Of a DNA stretch of 64,000 nt, positions 10,601-21,011 are shown piece after piece. The notes below the pieces were generated by a model, which worked only from the letters and a program-made list of their open reading frames with translations, did not search any database and had not been told where the DNA came from. Within the stretch, counting starts at the first letter, position 1, and every line of letters begins with the position of its first letter. The DNA lies in contig JAAONU010000001.1 of the NCBI GenBank assembly GCA_012932295.1, positions 54,781,693 to 54,845,692 of the forward strand, given 5' to 3'. The translations under genes and the position numbers were made by a program. The stretch is from Cyclina sinensis (Eukaryota > Mollusca > Bivalvia > Venerida > Veneridae).

Positions 10601-13239
10601 TGTGGTCCAGTGGTAACGCGCTGGACTGGTATACCAGGGGTCCCGAGTTCGATCCCCCGCTCCTCCACTTTCGGATGAGACTTTAAACCGAGGTCCCATG
10701 TATCAGTGCTATACACTGAGCATGTAAAAGAACCAGGAGTGTCTCTGGAATGGGATGCTTTCTGTATCTTGCACTACCCCCACCACATAAAATAACTAAT
10801 CTCTCCAGGGGGCGTCGGTCATATGGGCAACCGGTACCGACGATAAATAAGCTTAAATTGATAGATAGATAGTAGTGTTAATTGTACCTTTTCAGACTTG
10901 CAGTTAGCGGCCGAGCTGGGTAAAGCGTTACTGGAGAGGAATCGAGACCTAGAGGCACAGTTGTTGCAGTCCCAACAGACCAATGAAGATCAGCAACTAG
11001 AAATAGATGTAAGATCATATATCGTATCGAAACTTGGAATGAACGTTGCAAGCACGGGTATCATGCCAAATATACGCCAAGAGTGTAGCCTACCAGACAG
11101 GCAGTTGAATCTTTTTTTATGAATTAACCAATAACGCTGTATGTATGTAGAATGTATCGTGGAAAATGCGTTGACTGATTCACAGACGACAAGACTCTGT
11201 ATCATTGAACATCGATCTAAGTGATTTCACAACTCAGATAACTATAGAACCAGTCTGCATTCTGTGTAGATTGTATAGCCATCGTTTTAGTTTCATCAGT
11301 ATGTTTCAGAGCAAATTGATAACACGTTATTTATAGTGCCTAGAATATAATAGCAGAGTAGTTGTATCTATGACAATGGCTTGAACTGACAATATTTACA
11401 CTATCTTTTTAACTGTGAGCGTTATTAGTTATTTAACAGTACTTCATGACAATAGGGAAACAGTCAGTAATTAAAGTCATTCAGTATACATTATGGTGAG
11501 TCACATTTCTTACAGTGCTTGAACAGACAACCCTGAGTAACAAAGTAACCATATTTATAACTGCATTTGATCATGTTTCCATGTATATTACAGTATTTGA
11601 ACAATCAGCTGGACTCTCTAAGAGAGACAAGCGAGTCAAAGAACAAAATCTATGAGGAGATCGACAAGGCCATACATGACCTGGAAAACAGGAATCAGAA
11701 ACTCACCATTGACAGCAAAGCTGATAAACAGAAAATAGACAGGTACGAAACAAAACAAAAAATACCTACCTCTGATGAGACACTCAAGTTTTCTTTAATA
11801 TGTTTGACAGCTCTTCTGTGTACAAGTTTTCATTATCTCAACTTATATTTGTATCTCTCTTGTGTTTTTTCTGTATTTCAAAGCAAGAACACAGTCAGCT
11901 AAAGGACTAAAATAACTGAGAACATTTTACACATTACACACTGAGGACATCATCTTCAGTCTTTCATACTTCGTCTGTTTGTCCGTCCGTATTTCCATCT
12001 GCCCTGTCCGGAATGTAGGGACGGAGACATTTCCAAATGACGTCATATTATTACACTTTTTTAACATAATATATACATGTGTATATCTGAAATTACAATA
12101 CACGTTACATAAAAAAGGTGATCTGTTACAATTCACAACTAAGTAGTATCGTGTCGACTTAATACTGTATAAGGACAGTTCTCCCAATCCACATGCTCTC
12201 TTTCAGACTTGCTGAAACTGTCAGAAATCTGGAAGAAAAAAATGAAGAGCTTTCTAAGAGAGTCGAGGACCTGAAGGCCGCGGAACGCGAGAGAAAGAAA
12301 ATGCAAAACCAACAGAACAAAGACACAAGACGTGCGCGTAGCTTGGCCAATCTTCCTGACAACAAGGAGAACCTAGATCTATGTTATGAACGGATTGGTA
12401 ACTGGACCTATAATGAAAGATTTAAAACATCTAATTTACCTCTAAATCCCTACGAAATTGAGATTCGAAATCAACAAGAAATTATCAAAAGATTAAAAGC
12501 GCAAAATATGCTAGAAAAGCGCAAAAGGGAAGACTTTGAAACGGAAGTAGCATTACTCTGGGAGGAAAACACGTCACTCGAAGTGAAAATGAAAATATTG
12601 GAGGATGATTTGCTAAAATATAAAAAATTACAAGATGATATTCAAAAAATCAAAATGGAATCTGGAAAATACTGCATCAATTGTGGGAAGACACTTGACA
12701 TGTTAAAAAGAAACATTCTGCAGACTGAAGTGGAAGATGACGAACCTCGGTTTAACAGCGAAGGTAAAATTGTGAAAATGGAGAGTGGTGGTTCCGTTTA
12801 TGGGAGCCGGGAATCGTTAGAACAAGTTGCTATGGAAACAAAAGAAACTATGACATCGATAGACAGTCCTGAGAACCCAGATGATGCCGGAATTTCCATT
12901 TTGAATGAATTAGAACTGCAGTATCAGTCACTGTTTCAGAGATATGAGATGTTATTACAGAAAGGTAAACGGCCTAGCAGTCTTTTACTTGAGGAAGGCG
13001 AGGAGGCTGAAAGGGAGATTGAAAAGCGTCTGTCTAACAAAGCTGTGCAGACAACAATCAAACTAGCAAAACCAGGGGATGATCTTGAAAATCCCCCCTA
13101 TAAAATGATTTTTAGAGATATTTTCGCCACCCTGAAGAAATCAAGAATAGAAGAAACCGGTGAAGCGTCTGTGACGTCACCGGAAATGGTACACGGAAAA
13201 ACGACACACAGTTCTAGTCCAGTTCCCGACGCTAGATAA
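7651..13239 (+). CDS. CDR2: CDR2/CDR2-like coiled-coil protein, complete, 4 exons
   Basis: Coding exons are 7651-7693, 10896-11008, 11594-11742 and 12207-13239; all junctions are GT/AG, phases agree, and the product is 445 residues against 454 for human CDR2. Exon 1 begins at ATG 7651 (MEEETGDREEWYEN) and joins through a split Asp codon to LQLAAELGKALLERN, the CDR2-family signature after its WYD motif. Exon 3 (YLNNQLDSLRETSE...) matches the YLTKQLDTLR region. Further family blocks are ILNELELQYQSLFQRYEMLL, the NKAVQTT motif, and the C-terminal PPYKMIFRDIFATLKKSR, corresponding to PPEYKALFKEIFSCIKKTK. Most of the protein is predicted coiled coil. Known for the family: mainly cytoplasmic; vertebrate CDR2 is a paraneoplastic antigen that binds c-Myc. 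One invertebrate gene probably predates the CDR2/CDR2L split. A likely polyadenylation signal AATAAA lies at 13590-13595. Confidence 0.93.
8308..8911 (-). pseudogene. Decayed coding fragment in CDR2-like intron 1, unidentified
   Basis: Reading the minus strand from ATG 8911, one frame gives MATINDKIQARSGFLTAYQI and continues for 93 residues to a stop near 8630. Protein-like sequence then resumes in other frames: WDAIKLVIDRI, next INKDLSDRITILEGSMTHS, and finally, after a one-base shift near 8520, ESLIDCCSINERVLIIQNVT to the stop at 8308. The even helical composition across the breaks looks like one former protein with at least three frame changes, or else several small exons. I do not recognise the family. 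It lies antisense inside an intron. Confidence 0.35.
10592..10870 (+). mobile_element. tRNA-derived SINE with perfect 11-bp target duplication
   Basis: The head (10593-10670) is tRNA-like: GGAGCGG pairs with CCGCTCC, an A box (TGGTCCAGTGG) and a B box (GTTCGATCC) are present. A body of about 190 bp follows, ending in a (GATA)n tail. AGTAGTGTTAA occurs on both sides (10581-10591 and 10871-10881), which is the target duplication. The 3' duplication ends only 14 nt before exon 2 of the CDR2-like gene. A second copy of the same family lies at 16829-17053 on the other strand. The body may belong to one of the SINE superfamilies described from bivalves, but I cannot compare consensus sequences here. 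Confidence 0.85.
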
Positions 13240-14401
13240 GATTGATTTAAGTTAGTGCATTTGTTTGTGGCTTTAGGGATCAAGTTACAGTATTTATAGG
13301 CCTGCTAACAAATGTTATGTTTGTTATGTAATGATCTAAAACGATTTTGTTCTATGCCTCTTTGTATTTTCTTTTGTGCAATATATGCCTCAGTTTGTCT
13401 TTCAAGGTTTCATAGATAAATTGCTAACTGTTAAATTTGTGTTTCCCTCTCTAATGATGTTTTTATCACCTGTTGTCATATGTTATAACAAAACCATGAT
13501 TAGATTTTAACGTAACGCCTATTTCCTGAATTTTTTAAAGTATAGAATTTGTCTAGAAATTGTTTCAGTGTAGCTCCAGATCTTTTTCAAATAAATTTTT
13601 ACTTCGTAACCTATCAATGTACAATGTATTTCGATTAATCGTGTAACAAATGAACCAGTATGTATATGGCGTGATAGCGAGACACTGCGTTTAGAAATGC
13701 ATCCGTTTCTACTCTACGAAAGATGCAAACGTGCAGTAGATATAAAGTTAATTTACTTCTACCGATAAAACCATAGATCGATATTGTCTAGCAAAATGTA
13801 GTAGCATCAGCTCTTTGTCAATGTCATACGTCCACGGTCATTTTTGTTTCTGTACAATCAACAGAACTACATGTACGTTCTATTACTTAAAAGATATCGT
13901 TTCAATATTTTACAAAGGTAAATCCTTAATACTTTGCTTATCTCAGTTATGGCGAAGGATAAAACGTTTGATTAGAAGCGGGTTTTAATCCTTATTTTCT
14001 CAAAAACACGTTGATATCTGTGTTGGCATGTTTGCTTACGATATATGCACCAATCTAGTGCTCTTTTGTCATTTTTGCAGTGATAGATTAAGTCGCATTA
14101 CAGATTAATACTGATAGTACTGAGAATGTTATTAATACAAGTAATGTTCCTTTTATCAGAATGTTCAATGACACTGTCGTTGAGTAAACATAGCCATATT
14201 TGATTACCTGTTTGAAATATTGTCTAAATAAAAAAGGCTTTGTAACCGTTTCGGTGAAGGCAGTTCACAATGTGTAATCTGCTTAGTACGATGATACTTT
14301 GTTTTGATTATCTAATGATGATGATTTTGAAAAATACTTTTGTTATTCGGTATTGACTGGGCTTTTGCTTGTCAGTTTTATTGAAACTATGGTTTTACTT
14401 T
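13240..14401 (+). other. 3' UTR and downstream flank of the CDR2-like gene
   Basis: AT-rich sequence after the TAA at 13237-13239. The first good polyadenylation hexamer is AATAAA at 13590-13595; another AAATAAAAAA lies near 14225. No further gene is visible. Confidence 0.5.
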
Positions 14402-14492
14402 TGTAACAGGTGATGAAAAATCGTGGCTCGACCGGGACTTGAACCCAGGGTTCTTCCGCGGATACCCTACCAACTGAGCTACCAAACCATGC
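14402..14492 (-). mobile_element. Short tRNA-derived retroposon with 11-bp direct repeats
   Basis: Read on the minus strand, 14488-14424 gives GGTTTGGTAGCTCAGTTGGT then a B box in GGGTTCAAGTCCC and a closing TCGAGCCA. Acceptor and T arms can pair, but the anticodon arm is too short for a tRNA. The 91-bp segment is bracketed by GGTTTTACTTT at 14391-14401 and 14493-14503, as expected for a retroposed copy. Confidence 0.6.
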
Positions 14493-14503
14493 GGTTTTAC
14501 TTT

Positions 14504-15530
14504 ATCGATTTATCACCTATAAACCTGCAACACTGCTTGCTTTACCCTCGCCACACTGAGAGTTATTTTAAAATGTATAGTTTTAATCATTTCACTAACC
14601 TTTTGATCTAACGGACAGGCACACACGCATGCCCATACCTAGGCATGCGCACGCACGCACTCACACATTGTATGATTGTACAATTACAAATCAGTTTCAG
14701 CAATTATTTTAGGTCTTTAACTGATGTCGGTTGGCCAAAATTACAATGTGATTGAAGAGTTTCCACTTGTCATACGTGTGTTATTGTGTGAGAGGAAACT
14801 GAAAACGACGAAATTTTCTGTTGACTACCAGTACTATATTATTTCATAATTAAATAACACACGTCCCTCACTGTTGATATTTCTTCCACTCTTTAATCTG
14901 GAACAAATGATGAGTAAACAGGCCTTGTTATATTTCAACAGAACTTCTCAAATATTTCAGTGTCATTAAATTACATGTCCCCCTGCCCACGTATCTCTAC
15001 AAATATTACCCTTTAAAGTGAACTGTGATATTTCTTATTTCACTTCTTGCGGAGGACCGGAGAAAAACGCTGATCGATTTCCCTAGTAAACTACAGACTG
15101 TGACAAGAAAAAACAGTTGATAGTCGCTTTTTACGTCGGTGTCACTTTATCTTCCATTTTCTCCCGAAACCTAACATAAATAAACTTGTCATGGGACAGG
15201 GTCAACTGGAAATTAAATTCAAACGTTATGGGATTTAGGGAGTGAAAGATGCAAAGTAAGGAACTTGTTTCAAGTCTAGAAAAAAATATGAATAATCAGT
15301 TACGTTACTACTTTTCAATGCTAAACTTAATTTTCTATGAGATTTTATGTTTTCAATTTTACATGAAACGTGTAAGGTGAAAAACAAAATTATACTATCA
15401 TAAAAATGAACGTTAGATATGTAAATAATAACATGACGGCTTATTTATAGGACTAAGACATAGGCATTTTATGACGTTTTTTTTCTGCTGTAGTAACAGA
15501 TTGTGATTGACAATTCTGAGTGAAGGTGCG
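14504..15530. other. Intergenic between the CDR2-like gene and the small-gene cluster
   Basis: AT-rich, with a short alternating CATGC/CACGCAC tract around 14620-14665. Nothing coding is supported. Confidence 0.4.
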
Positions 15531-15586
15531 TCTTTCGAGATATTTGTATGATACCATCAGGTACCTTTGTGGTCCTTACAAGGACC
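15531..15586 (-). terminator. Histone-type 3' end signal of paralogue 1
   Basis: On the gene's strand, 15586-15571 reads GGTCCTTGTAAGGACC: a perfect 6-bp stem with loop TGTA, flanked by AAAAC upstream and ACA downstream, 36 nt after the stop codon. This is the geometry of the replication-dependent histone stem-loop, with U at loop positions 1 and 3. CGAAAGA (15537-15531), 33 nt further on, resembles the purine-rich element bound by U7 snRNA. Confidence 0.6.
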
Positions 15587-15622
15587 GTTTTGATAAGATA
15601 TATTTAAAGTCTTTTGCCGATT

Positions 15623-15970
15623 TTACGAAGACTCTTCATTTTCACGCAGCCTGTCCTCATCAATGATTTCAATCTCTTCACCGTATAGTCGGCGACGAAG
15701 ATCAGCAACTTTTTCCCCCTGAATGTAGGCGTATTCAAAGTACATGTTTCTCACTCCTTCGACCACAGCCAGCTTCAGCCGAAGATTGTAACGGAATCGG
15801 CGAACGTTCTCTTCTTTAACCGTATTGTACCTCATTTTCATCTCGTCAAGGCGCTTATTCATCAAAGCGATCTGGGAGCATGACTTCATAAGCTTCCTGT
15901 CAGCCTCAGATAAAGCAAGAGTCGCAGCTTCTGTGATGGCGTCGGTAATTTTCTCCGAAGGCATGCTCAT
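15623..15970 (-). CDS. Small intronless gene, paralogue 1 of an unrecognised family (115 aa)
   Basis: A single uninterrupted frame from MSMPSEKITDAITEAATL to an acidic C-terminus (DEDRLRENEESS). Residues 10-55 look like an amphipathic or coiled-coil helix with one Cys shared by all paralogues (KSCSQI). The family core follows: FRYNLRLKLAVVEGVRNMYF then EYAYIQGEKVADLRRRLYGE. There is no signal peptide or membrane segment. By hand alignment it is about 80% identical to paralogue 2 at 17458-17787 over 95 residues and more distant from the other two. I do not recognise the family and give no function; the core is basic and the tail acidic, as in some nuclear or chromatin proteins, but that is only suggestive. 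A histone-type stem-loop follows and a shared upstream module precedes it. Confidence 0.8.
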   Translation of the reverse strand: MSMPSEKITDAITEAATLALSEADRKLMKSCSQIALMNKRLDEMKMRYNTVKEENVRRFRYNLRLKLAVVEGVRNMYFEYAYIQGEKVADLRRRLYGEEIEIIDEDRLRENEESS

Positions 15971-16138
15971 TTTTGCTTTTTCAATTTTCTTTTATTGTAT
16001 TTCGCTAGAGAAACCAGAGATGTTATGATTCATAATCTGCCAGAACAGGATTTTTATGCAAAATCTGTAATCGTGTCACAATGTAAGTCATGCTGACAAT
16101 ATTGATACCGATAGTGGCATGTTTGCATAAGATATTAA

Positions 16139-16164
16139 CACCTGTCGATTACTCTTTTAATCAC
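16139..16164 (-). promoter_or_regulatory. Shared upstream module of the small-gene family, copy 1
   Basis: On the gene strand this reads TGATTAAAAGAGTAATCGAC then AGGTGT, about 170 nt before the paralogue 1 start codon. The same order (a TTAAAAG-like core, ATTAA or GTAATC, then AGGTGT) precedes paralogues 2 and 4. TTAAAAG could serve as a TATA box, giving a 5' UTR of roughly 100-140 nt. An additional ACTCTTTAATTACTC block lies further upstream here and at paralogue 2. Confidence 0.5.
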
Positions 16165-16828
16165 TCTATGCGTATTAAAAATTAATCACATCACAGAGTA
16201 ATTAAAGAGTCATGACAATTTAAAGGATGACTGACGTTTTTATTATCACTATTTTAGCAAGGATGTCTATAATTCAGTGTTTGCTACCTAAATCTTTCAA
16301 TGGAAATTCATGATTGCATGAACTTGCGGGAATGCAAGAACACTTTGTTTTCTTAAACGCTGTATTTTTCAGTGACTTAATACACGAGGGTTTGCTTTCT
16401 AATGGTCCAGTCCTTTCGTTTCGTAATTAAAAAAAAATCATTGCTTCTGTTGTTCTATGGAGTTTTGAAGATTTTATGCCCCGGTCCTTATTATTTCTGC
16501 CTTAAAAGAAGCAAAGAAACCACATCTTCTTGGTCGATGAATTTAAGGAACAGTTTGCTTTAAAGTTTCCTGTGTTTTTACAGGTACGCAGGTACGCATA
16601 TTACGTTAATATACGTATACCTGGTTTTTAATTTCTAAAATATTCCTCCAAAAGGCGTAACACGGTGCCGTTTGAACAAGTGGTGGACTTATAACTATAA
16701 CGTGTTGGTGTTCATCTTAATCATAATTTAAATTTGTTTGTAGGTATTTGGAAAACAAAGATCACTTTAATTAAGTATTTATAATGAAATCGACACAGGC
16801 AATTTGAGGTTAATTCTCTCTCTCTTTG

Positions 16829-17053
16829 TGTTTATTTATCGTCGGTACCGGTCGCCTATATGATCGACGCCCCGGCGGAGATTAGTTATGTTGTGAGGGA
16901 TAGTGCAAGATACATAAAGCATCCCATTGCAGAGACACTCCTGGTTCTTTTGCATGCTCATTAAATAGCACTGATACATGGGACCTCGGTTTAACGTCTC
17001 ATCCGAAGAAAATTAGTAATGTAAGTGGAGGAGCGGGGGATAGATCTCGGGAC
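16829..17053 (-). mobile_element. 5'-truncated copy of the tRNA-derived SINE
   Basis: The minus strand matches the body of the element at 10592-10870, including GGTCCCATGTATCAGTGCTA, AACCAGGAGTGTCTCTG and ACCGGTACCGACGATAAATA. The tRNA-like head is incomplete: it begins within or near the B-box region at 17053 and the acceptor 5' arm is absent. It is more diverged than the copy in the CDR2-like intron. Confidence 0.8.
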
Positions 17054-17371
17054 TAAAAGGGAAAAAAATAGCCTGATCAGTATCATCACAAAGCATGTAG
17101 CTTTTTATAAAGTACTATTTGACGGGGATGAACACGATTTCTACACAAGTTCTTGAAGTGTACACATTAATTCTACATTTCTTGCTATTTCTTGTTTAAA
17201 GAGTTACTGACTGTTATCTTAGTTTTCACATAAAATAATTAACAGAATCAATGTGTTTATACTGAGAAGATACCTCATTAAAACTGGAGTCAGATGGACA
17301 GCACTGACCACAATTGACTGTATTGACGCTGATATCCAGTCAATGGATAGACAATTTCAATGAAAGTAACA

Positions 17372-17427
17372 TCTTTCAAGATATATGTTTGGTACCAGAA
17401 AGTACCAGTGTGGTCCTAACAAGGACC
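17372..17427 (-). terminator. Histone-type 3' end signal of paralogue 2
   Basis: On the gene's strand, 17427-17412 reads GGTCCTTGTTAGGACC: the same 6-bp stem as paralogue 1 with loop TGTT, preceded by TCAAAC and followed by ACA, 30 nt after the stop codon. TGAAAGA (17378-17372) lies 33 nt further downstream, the same spacing as at paralogue 1. Confidence 0.6.
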
Positions 17428-17457
17428 GTTTGACTTGATGGGAAAGTGTACAGTTGC

Positions 17458-17787
17458 TCAATATTCGCTTCGCTCATCGCCATGAACGATTTCAATCTCT
17501 TCGCCATACAGTCGGCGACGGAGATCAGCAACTTTCTCTGCCTGAATGTAGGCGTACTCAAAGTACATGTTTCTCACACCCTCGATCACAGCCAGCTTCA
17601 GACGAAGATTATATCGGAATCTGTTGACGTTTTCTTCTTTAGCTGTATTGTACCTCTCCTTTATTTCTTCGTAGTGCTTGTTCATCACAGTGATCTGGGC
17701 GCATGACTTCCGTAACTTCGTTTCTGCTTCCGATAAAGCAAGTGTCGCTGCTTCAGTAATTACTTCGTTTATTTTTATGGAATTCAT
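17458..17787 (-). CDS. Small intronless gene, paralogue 2 of the unrecognised family (109 aa)
   Basis: Single open frame starting MNSIKINEVITEAATLALSE, with the shared Cys (KSCAQI) and the core FRYNLRLKLAVIEGVRNMYF followed by EYAYIQAEKVADLRRRLYGE. The acidic tail is shorter than in paralogue 1 (ends HGDERSEY). The closest relative is paralogue 1, 1.5 kb away on the same strand, and the similarity extends into the upstream module and the 3' stem-loop, so the pair looks like a whole-gene tandem duplication with the promoter and 3' end included. No function is recognised. Confidence 0.8.
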   Translation of the reverse strand: MNSIKINEVITEAATLALSEAETKLRKSCAQITVMNKHYEEIKERYNTAKEENVNRFRYNLRLKLAVIEGVRNMYFEYAYIQAEKVADLRRRLYGEEIEIVHGDERSEY

Positions 17788-17897
17788 TTTTGTTCTTTCT
17801 GAATTTCAGAAGCTATAGTTTACTTGAAGACTTTGTAAACTATTCTTAAATACAAACATATTAAGAATCTGGCACTGGCATGTTCGTCTTAGTATTC

Positions 17898-17929
17898 AAC
17901 ACCTCCTGATTAATCTTTTAATTGCCGCC
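17898..17929 (-). promoter_or_regulatory. Shared upstream module of the small-gene family, copy 2
   Basis: On the gene strand: GGCGGCAATTAAAAGATTAA, then TCAGGAGGTGTT, about 111 nt before the paralogue 2 start. GGCGGCAAT-AAAAGATTAA recurs at paralogue 4. An inverted CCAAT box (plus strand GGCCAATCAA, about 17965) lies just upstream; the same GGCCAATCAA precedes paralogue 3. Confidence 0.55.
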
Positions 17930-18126
17930 TAATCTTTCACTCAAGTAATCACTCACTGCTTCATCGGCCAATCAATAAATGACAAATGAGTAATTAAAGA
18001 GTAATTGACATTTATGTTTATGGTTATACCTTGTATCGTTGTCCAATTTGCCGAACATGTTAATATCGTTCTTTTAAATTTTTTAATTTAGTTCAAATTA
18101 TTTGTGGGACGGTGTGTCAGTCTTAT

Positions 18127-19024
18127 TGACAGACAGACAGACAGACAGATTTCTTTATTACACCCAATGTAATTTTTTACAACATGGGGATAAGCAATAT
18201 AAAGGAAAAGACAAACGTGTAACTTCCGGTAGTACCTGAAAAAGTAGATAATTTAATACTAACATATTTTAAAGTTTTAACTTTGGGGGAATCCTCGTGT
18301 ATAGAAACACATGAATTAATATGTTAACAGTTAAAAGAGACAGAATTTGGAAAATTCCAGAGACAGTGTATAGTAATACATAAAGTAAAGTGTTAACAGT
18401 TATACTAACAGCATTTAGTTAATAAGGAATAGTGATTTACTGACGTAATTGTACAATGCCATTTTCATCGTAGTAAGTAGTAGTAAACTTAGAACGTAGG
18501 TTGAATGAATGTATATCTTTGTGTATAGTAAGTAATACAATAATGTAAATAGCTAACAGTTATACAAACAGCATATAGAAAATTTAAGAAACAGACTATA
18601 GCTGACGTGGTTGTACAATACTATCTTCAGCGTAGTAAATAGTAGTAAACTTAGAGTCCAGGGTATACAAGGAGTGTAAAAAGAAGAGGAGGAAGAGAAA
18701 AAAAACAAACAAACAAAAAACAATTAAACTTGTTGAAAAACACATTAAAATTTTGACATTATTGTGCGGACAAATCTACTCAATTTAACAAGTTTAGTCT
18801 CATTCTGGCACGATAATATTCTTGCCAAGCAATACTCATTATCAAAAATATTAAAGTCTTGTAAAAGATTGTTTCTATCCCTGGAAAAGAATGTACATTT
18901 TAGTAAGTAGTGCTGCTCAGAGCCTACCTCGCCAGAGTTGCAGAGCTTGCATGTATTGTCAAGGTACGCGGTTCCTCCCCAACGTGCAGTTTCAATTGGG
19001 AGTCTTATTGATGACTCTTTAGAG
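18127..19024 (-). mobile_element. 5'-truncated LINE, 3' end with (CTGT)n tail
   Basis: The minus strand from 19020 encodes an intact C-terminal piece of a LINE ORF2: ESSIRLPIETARWGGTAYLD, then a Cys/His motif CKLCNSGEVGSEQHYLLKC, ending in FVRTIMSKF and TAA at 18745-18747. About 600 bp of 3' UTR follow, ending in TGTAATAAAGAAATC and four to five CTGT units at 18127-18150. The microsatellite tail and the motif separate it from the poly(A)-tailed LINE at 31547-37130. Reverse transcriptase and endonuclease regions are missing. Confidence 0.75.
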
Positions 19025-20641
19025 AAGAAGAGAACAGATCACAATGATGTTTTGTTCTTTTAGAGAAAAAATTCACGGAAGAAAACTTTTAAGCACATAT
19101 TTCTAACTCTGAATCAAATTCCTTTTAGTGGGCCTTTGTACATCTATATCTGATAGCAACCTACAGACGAACATAGAAGAAGAACCTCAAGAATAATCAA
19201 ACCAATCTGTTCTCAAATAATACTAAACATCTTAAAATAATAAAAAAGCAAAAACAGTTAAATTGGTTTGTATGTCATAGCGCCATGCGATAGATAAAGG
19301 ATTATTTTACACCAGAGCCACTGCTGGTCTTACAGTGTAAGAAAATAAAGTAAGCTACACATATAATTATACACCTGCTTCAAGACAACACGGAATGTAA
19401 GGACGCAAATTGCATTTTTTTATATTTTTTTTGTCAATTCGGAAGAGAAAAGAAATTTTATTATTATAATAACTTGAACATTTACAGTTAATCGTTATAC
19501 ACACACTAAGTGAGACGTGCATGATTGATTTTGGTTCTTTAACAGTTAACCTGCAGACATCTAACTTTTTTAGAGAAAATAAAGAACATTTATTCAAGTA
19601 ATAATTGTTCGTAATAGAAAACTATTGGTAGTTTACTCTGAGGGAAAATGTTTCCTGTACTGTTATGCGAGTATGAACCTGACCTTCATTTATATGTATC
19701 TGTCATGACTGACTTTTTTTTGTCTGAAAACTTCATATCCTATTCACGTATCTTTACAGTCATAATTAGCAACTGTAACCGGTAAATATGAGGCTAAAAC
19801 CAAAGAGGATCCTGTTCAAAGCATTTAGATTTACGAAAACTGTTCTTAAATCAAATATCTGCAGCTAGGCAACATTGCATAACTTTTACAGATTATAGAA
19901 ATTAAAAAATTGGTTTTAACCTAACTAAATACATATACATTGCTTTTAAAAACGGTAAATGTTTACTAAATATTAATAACTTATATTGATGTAATTCACG
20001 TACTGTCTGTTCTTATAAATTGAATCATCTATTAACATTTTGCTTTATACCTTCACACGGCCATGAATTTCATGTACGATTTAATGCCTATAAAATATGT
20101 GTTGTTGTTAACTGAGGGACTGAGCGTTCATTCGCGACACAACCTGTTTTTAGTTGTAGATGATTGCAGATGTATTGTTACTCAACTACAAATAAAATAT
20201 GTTTAAAAAGCGGAGGCAAAAATATCTTTATTCAATTTGAAATTACATATTGCATATCGACTTTTTGGCGATCACAAATATAAAAAACCTATGCATTGTA
20301 TATCACGTTTATTCAATATTGAAAAAAGATGGAAAACATTTAGTGAAACCTAGGAAATTAAAAGTTTTCATTTTGCCACTTGGGTATCAATGTCTTTTGT
20401 CGCTAATGTATTGTCATTCGTAACAAAAATCTGCCAAGCATGTCACGGTCAGTGAACAACTGTTGGCCAATCAAATTATACAAAGGTTCCTTTGTGCAAC
20501 CACATGTCAAACATTCCACAGAAATTAGCAAGTGCTGTCTTGTGTCAAAAATATTACGATAAAATGTCGAAGATCTCTTGTTGGTGCAAAACTTTGCAAA
20601 TCTGGCAACAAAGCAGAAACTACTTTTAGATCGGCAATACC
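19025..20641. other. Intergenic, no gene seen
   Basis: AT-rich spacer between the LINE fragment and paralogue 3. The last 200 bases contain GGCCAATCAAATTATACAAA (about 20464), a candidate CCAAT/TATA promoter for paralogue 3. It lacks the TTAAAAG...AGGTGT module of the other paralogues. Confidence 0.4.
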
Positions 20642-21001
20642 ATGTCAGCAAGAACAAACTGCACGCAAGATTTACTGCGCAAGATGTTGCAGCAGACGAC
20701 ATTAAAAGAAGCTGAACAGAAGTTCAAGAGAGCATGTTCTCAGATTGTCTTGTTGAATAAGCAGCTGGAGGACGTACAAGAACGTTACCGACGGGCTAAA
20801 AGGGACAACTTCCGGTGCTATCGCTACAATTTGCGCCTGAAACTTGCCGTTATCGAGGGCGTCAGGAACATGTACTACGAATACGCTCATATCAAAGCAG
20901 AAGAGGTCGCAGAACTCCGCCTACAGCTGTTCGGGGAAACTGTGGAGATTGTTTCCGACGAGAACGAGAGTGAATCCGGAGACGAAGAAATTGAGCTTTG
21001 A
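20642..21001 (+). CDS. Small intronless gene, paralogue 3 of the unrecognised family (119 aa)
   Basis: Single open frame beginning MSARTNCTQDLLRKMLQQ. It keeps the shared Cys (RACSQI) and the core YRYNLRLKLAVIEGVRNMYY followed by EYAHIKAEEVAELRLQLFGE, and has the longest acidic tail (DENESESGDEEIEL). It is the only family member here on the plus strand, the most divergent at its N-terminus, and the one with the textbook histone stem-loop 10 nt after its stop codon. Function unknown. Because core, size and 3' processing signal are retained in a divergent copy, the family is probably under selection and not a recent burst of pseudogenes. Confidence 0.8.
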   Translation: MSARTNCTQDLLRKMLQQTTLKEAEQKFKRACSQIVLLNKQLEDVQERYRRAKRDNFRCYRYNLRLKLAVIEGVRNMYYEYAHIKAEEVAELRLQLFGETVEIVSDENESESGDEEIEL

Positions 21002-21011
21002 TTCTGCCAAC

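Noticed and set aside
10593..10670. tRNA gene on the plus strand
   Set aside because: Acceptor pairs, but the T stem and anticodon stem are imperfect, and it continues into a SINE body with a GATA tail.
14424..14488. tRNA gene on the minus strand
   Set aside because: Anticodon arm too short; bracketed by direct repeats, so a retroposed fragment.
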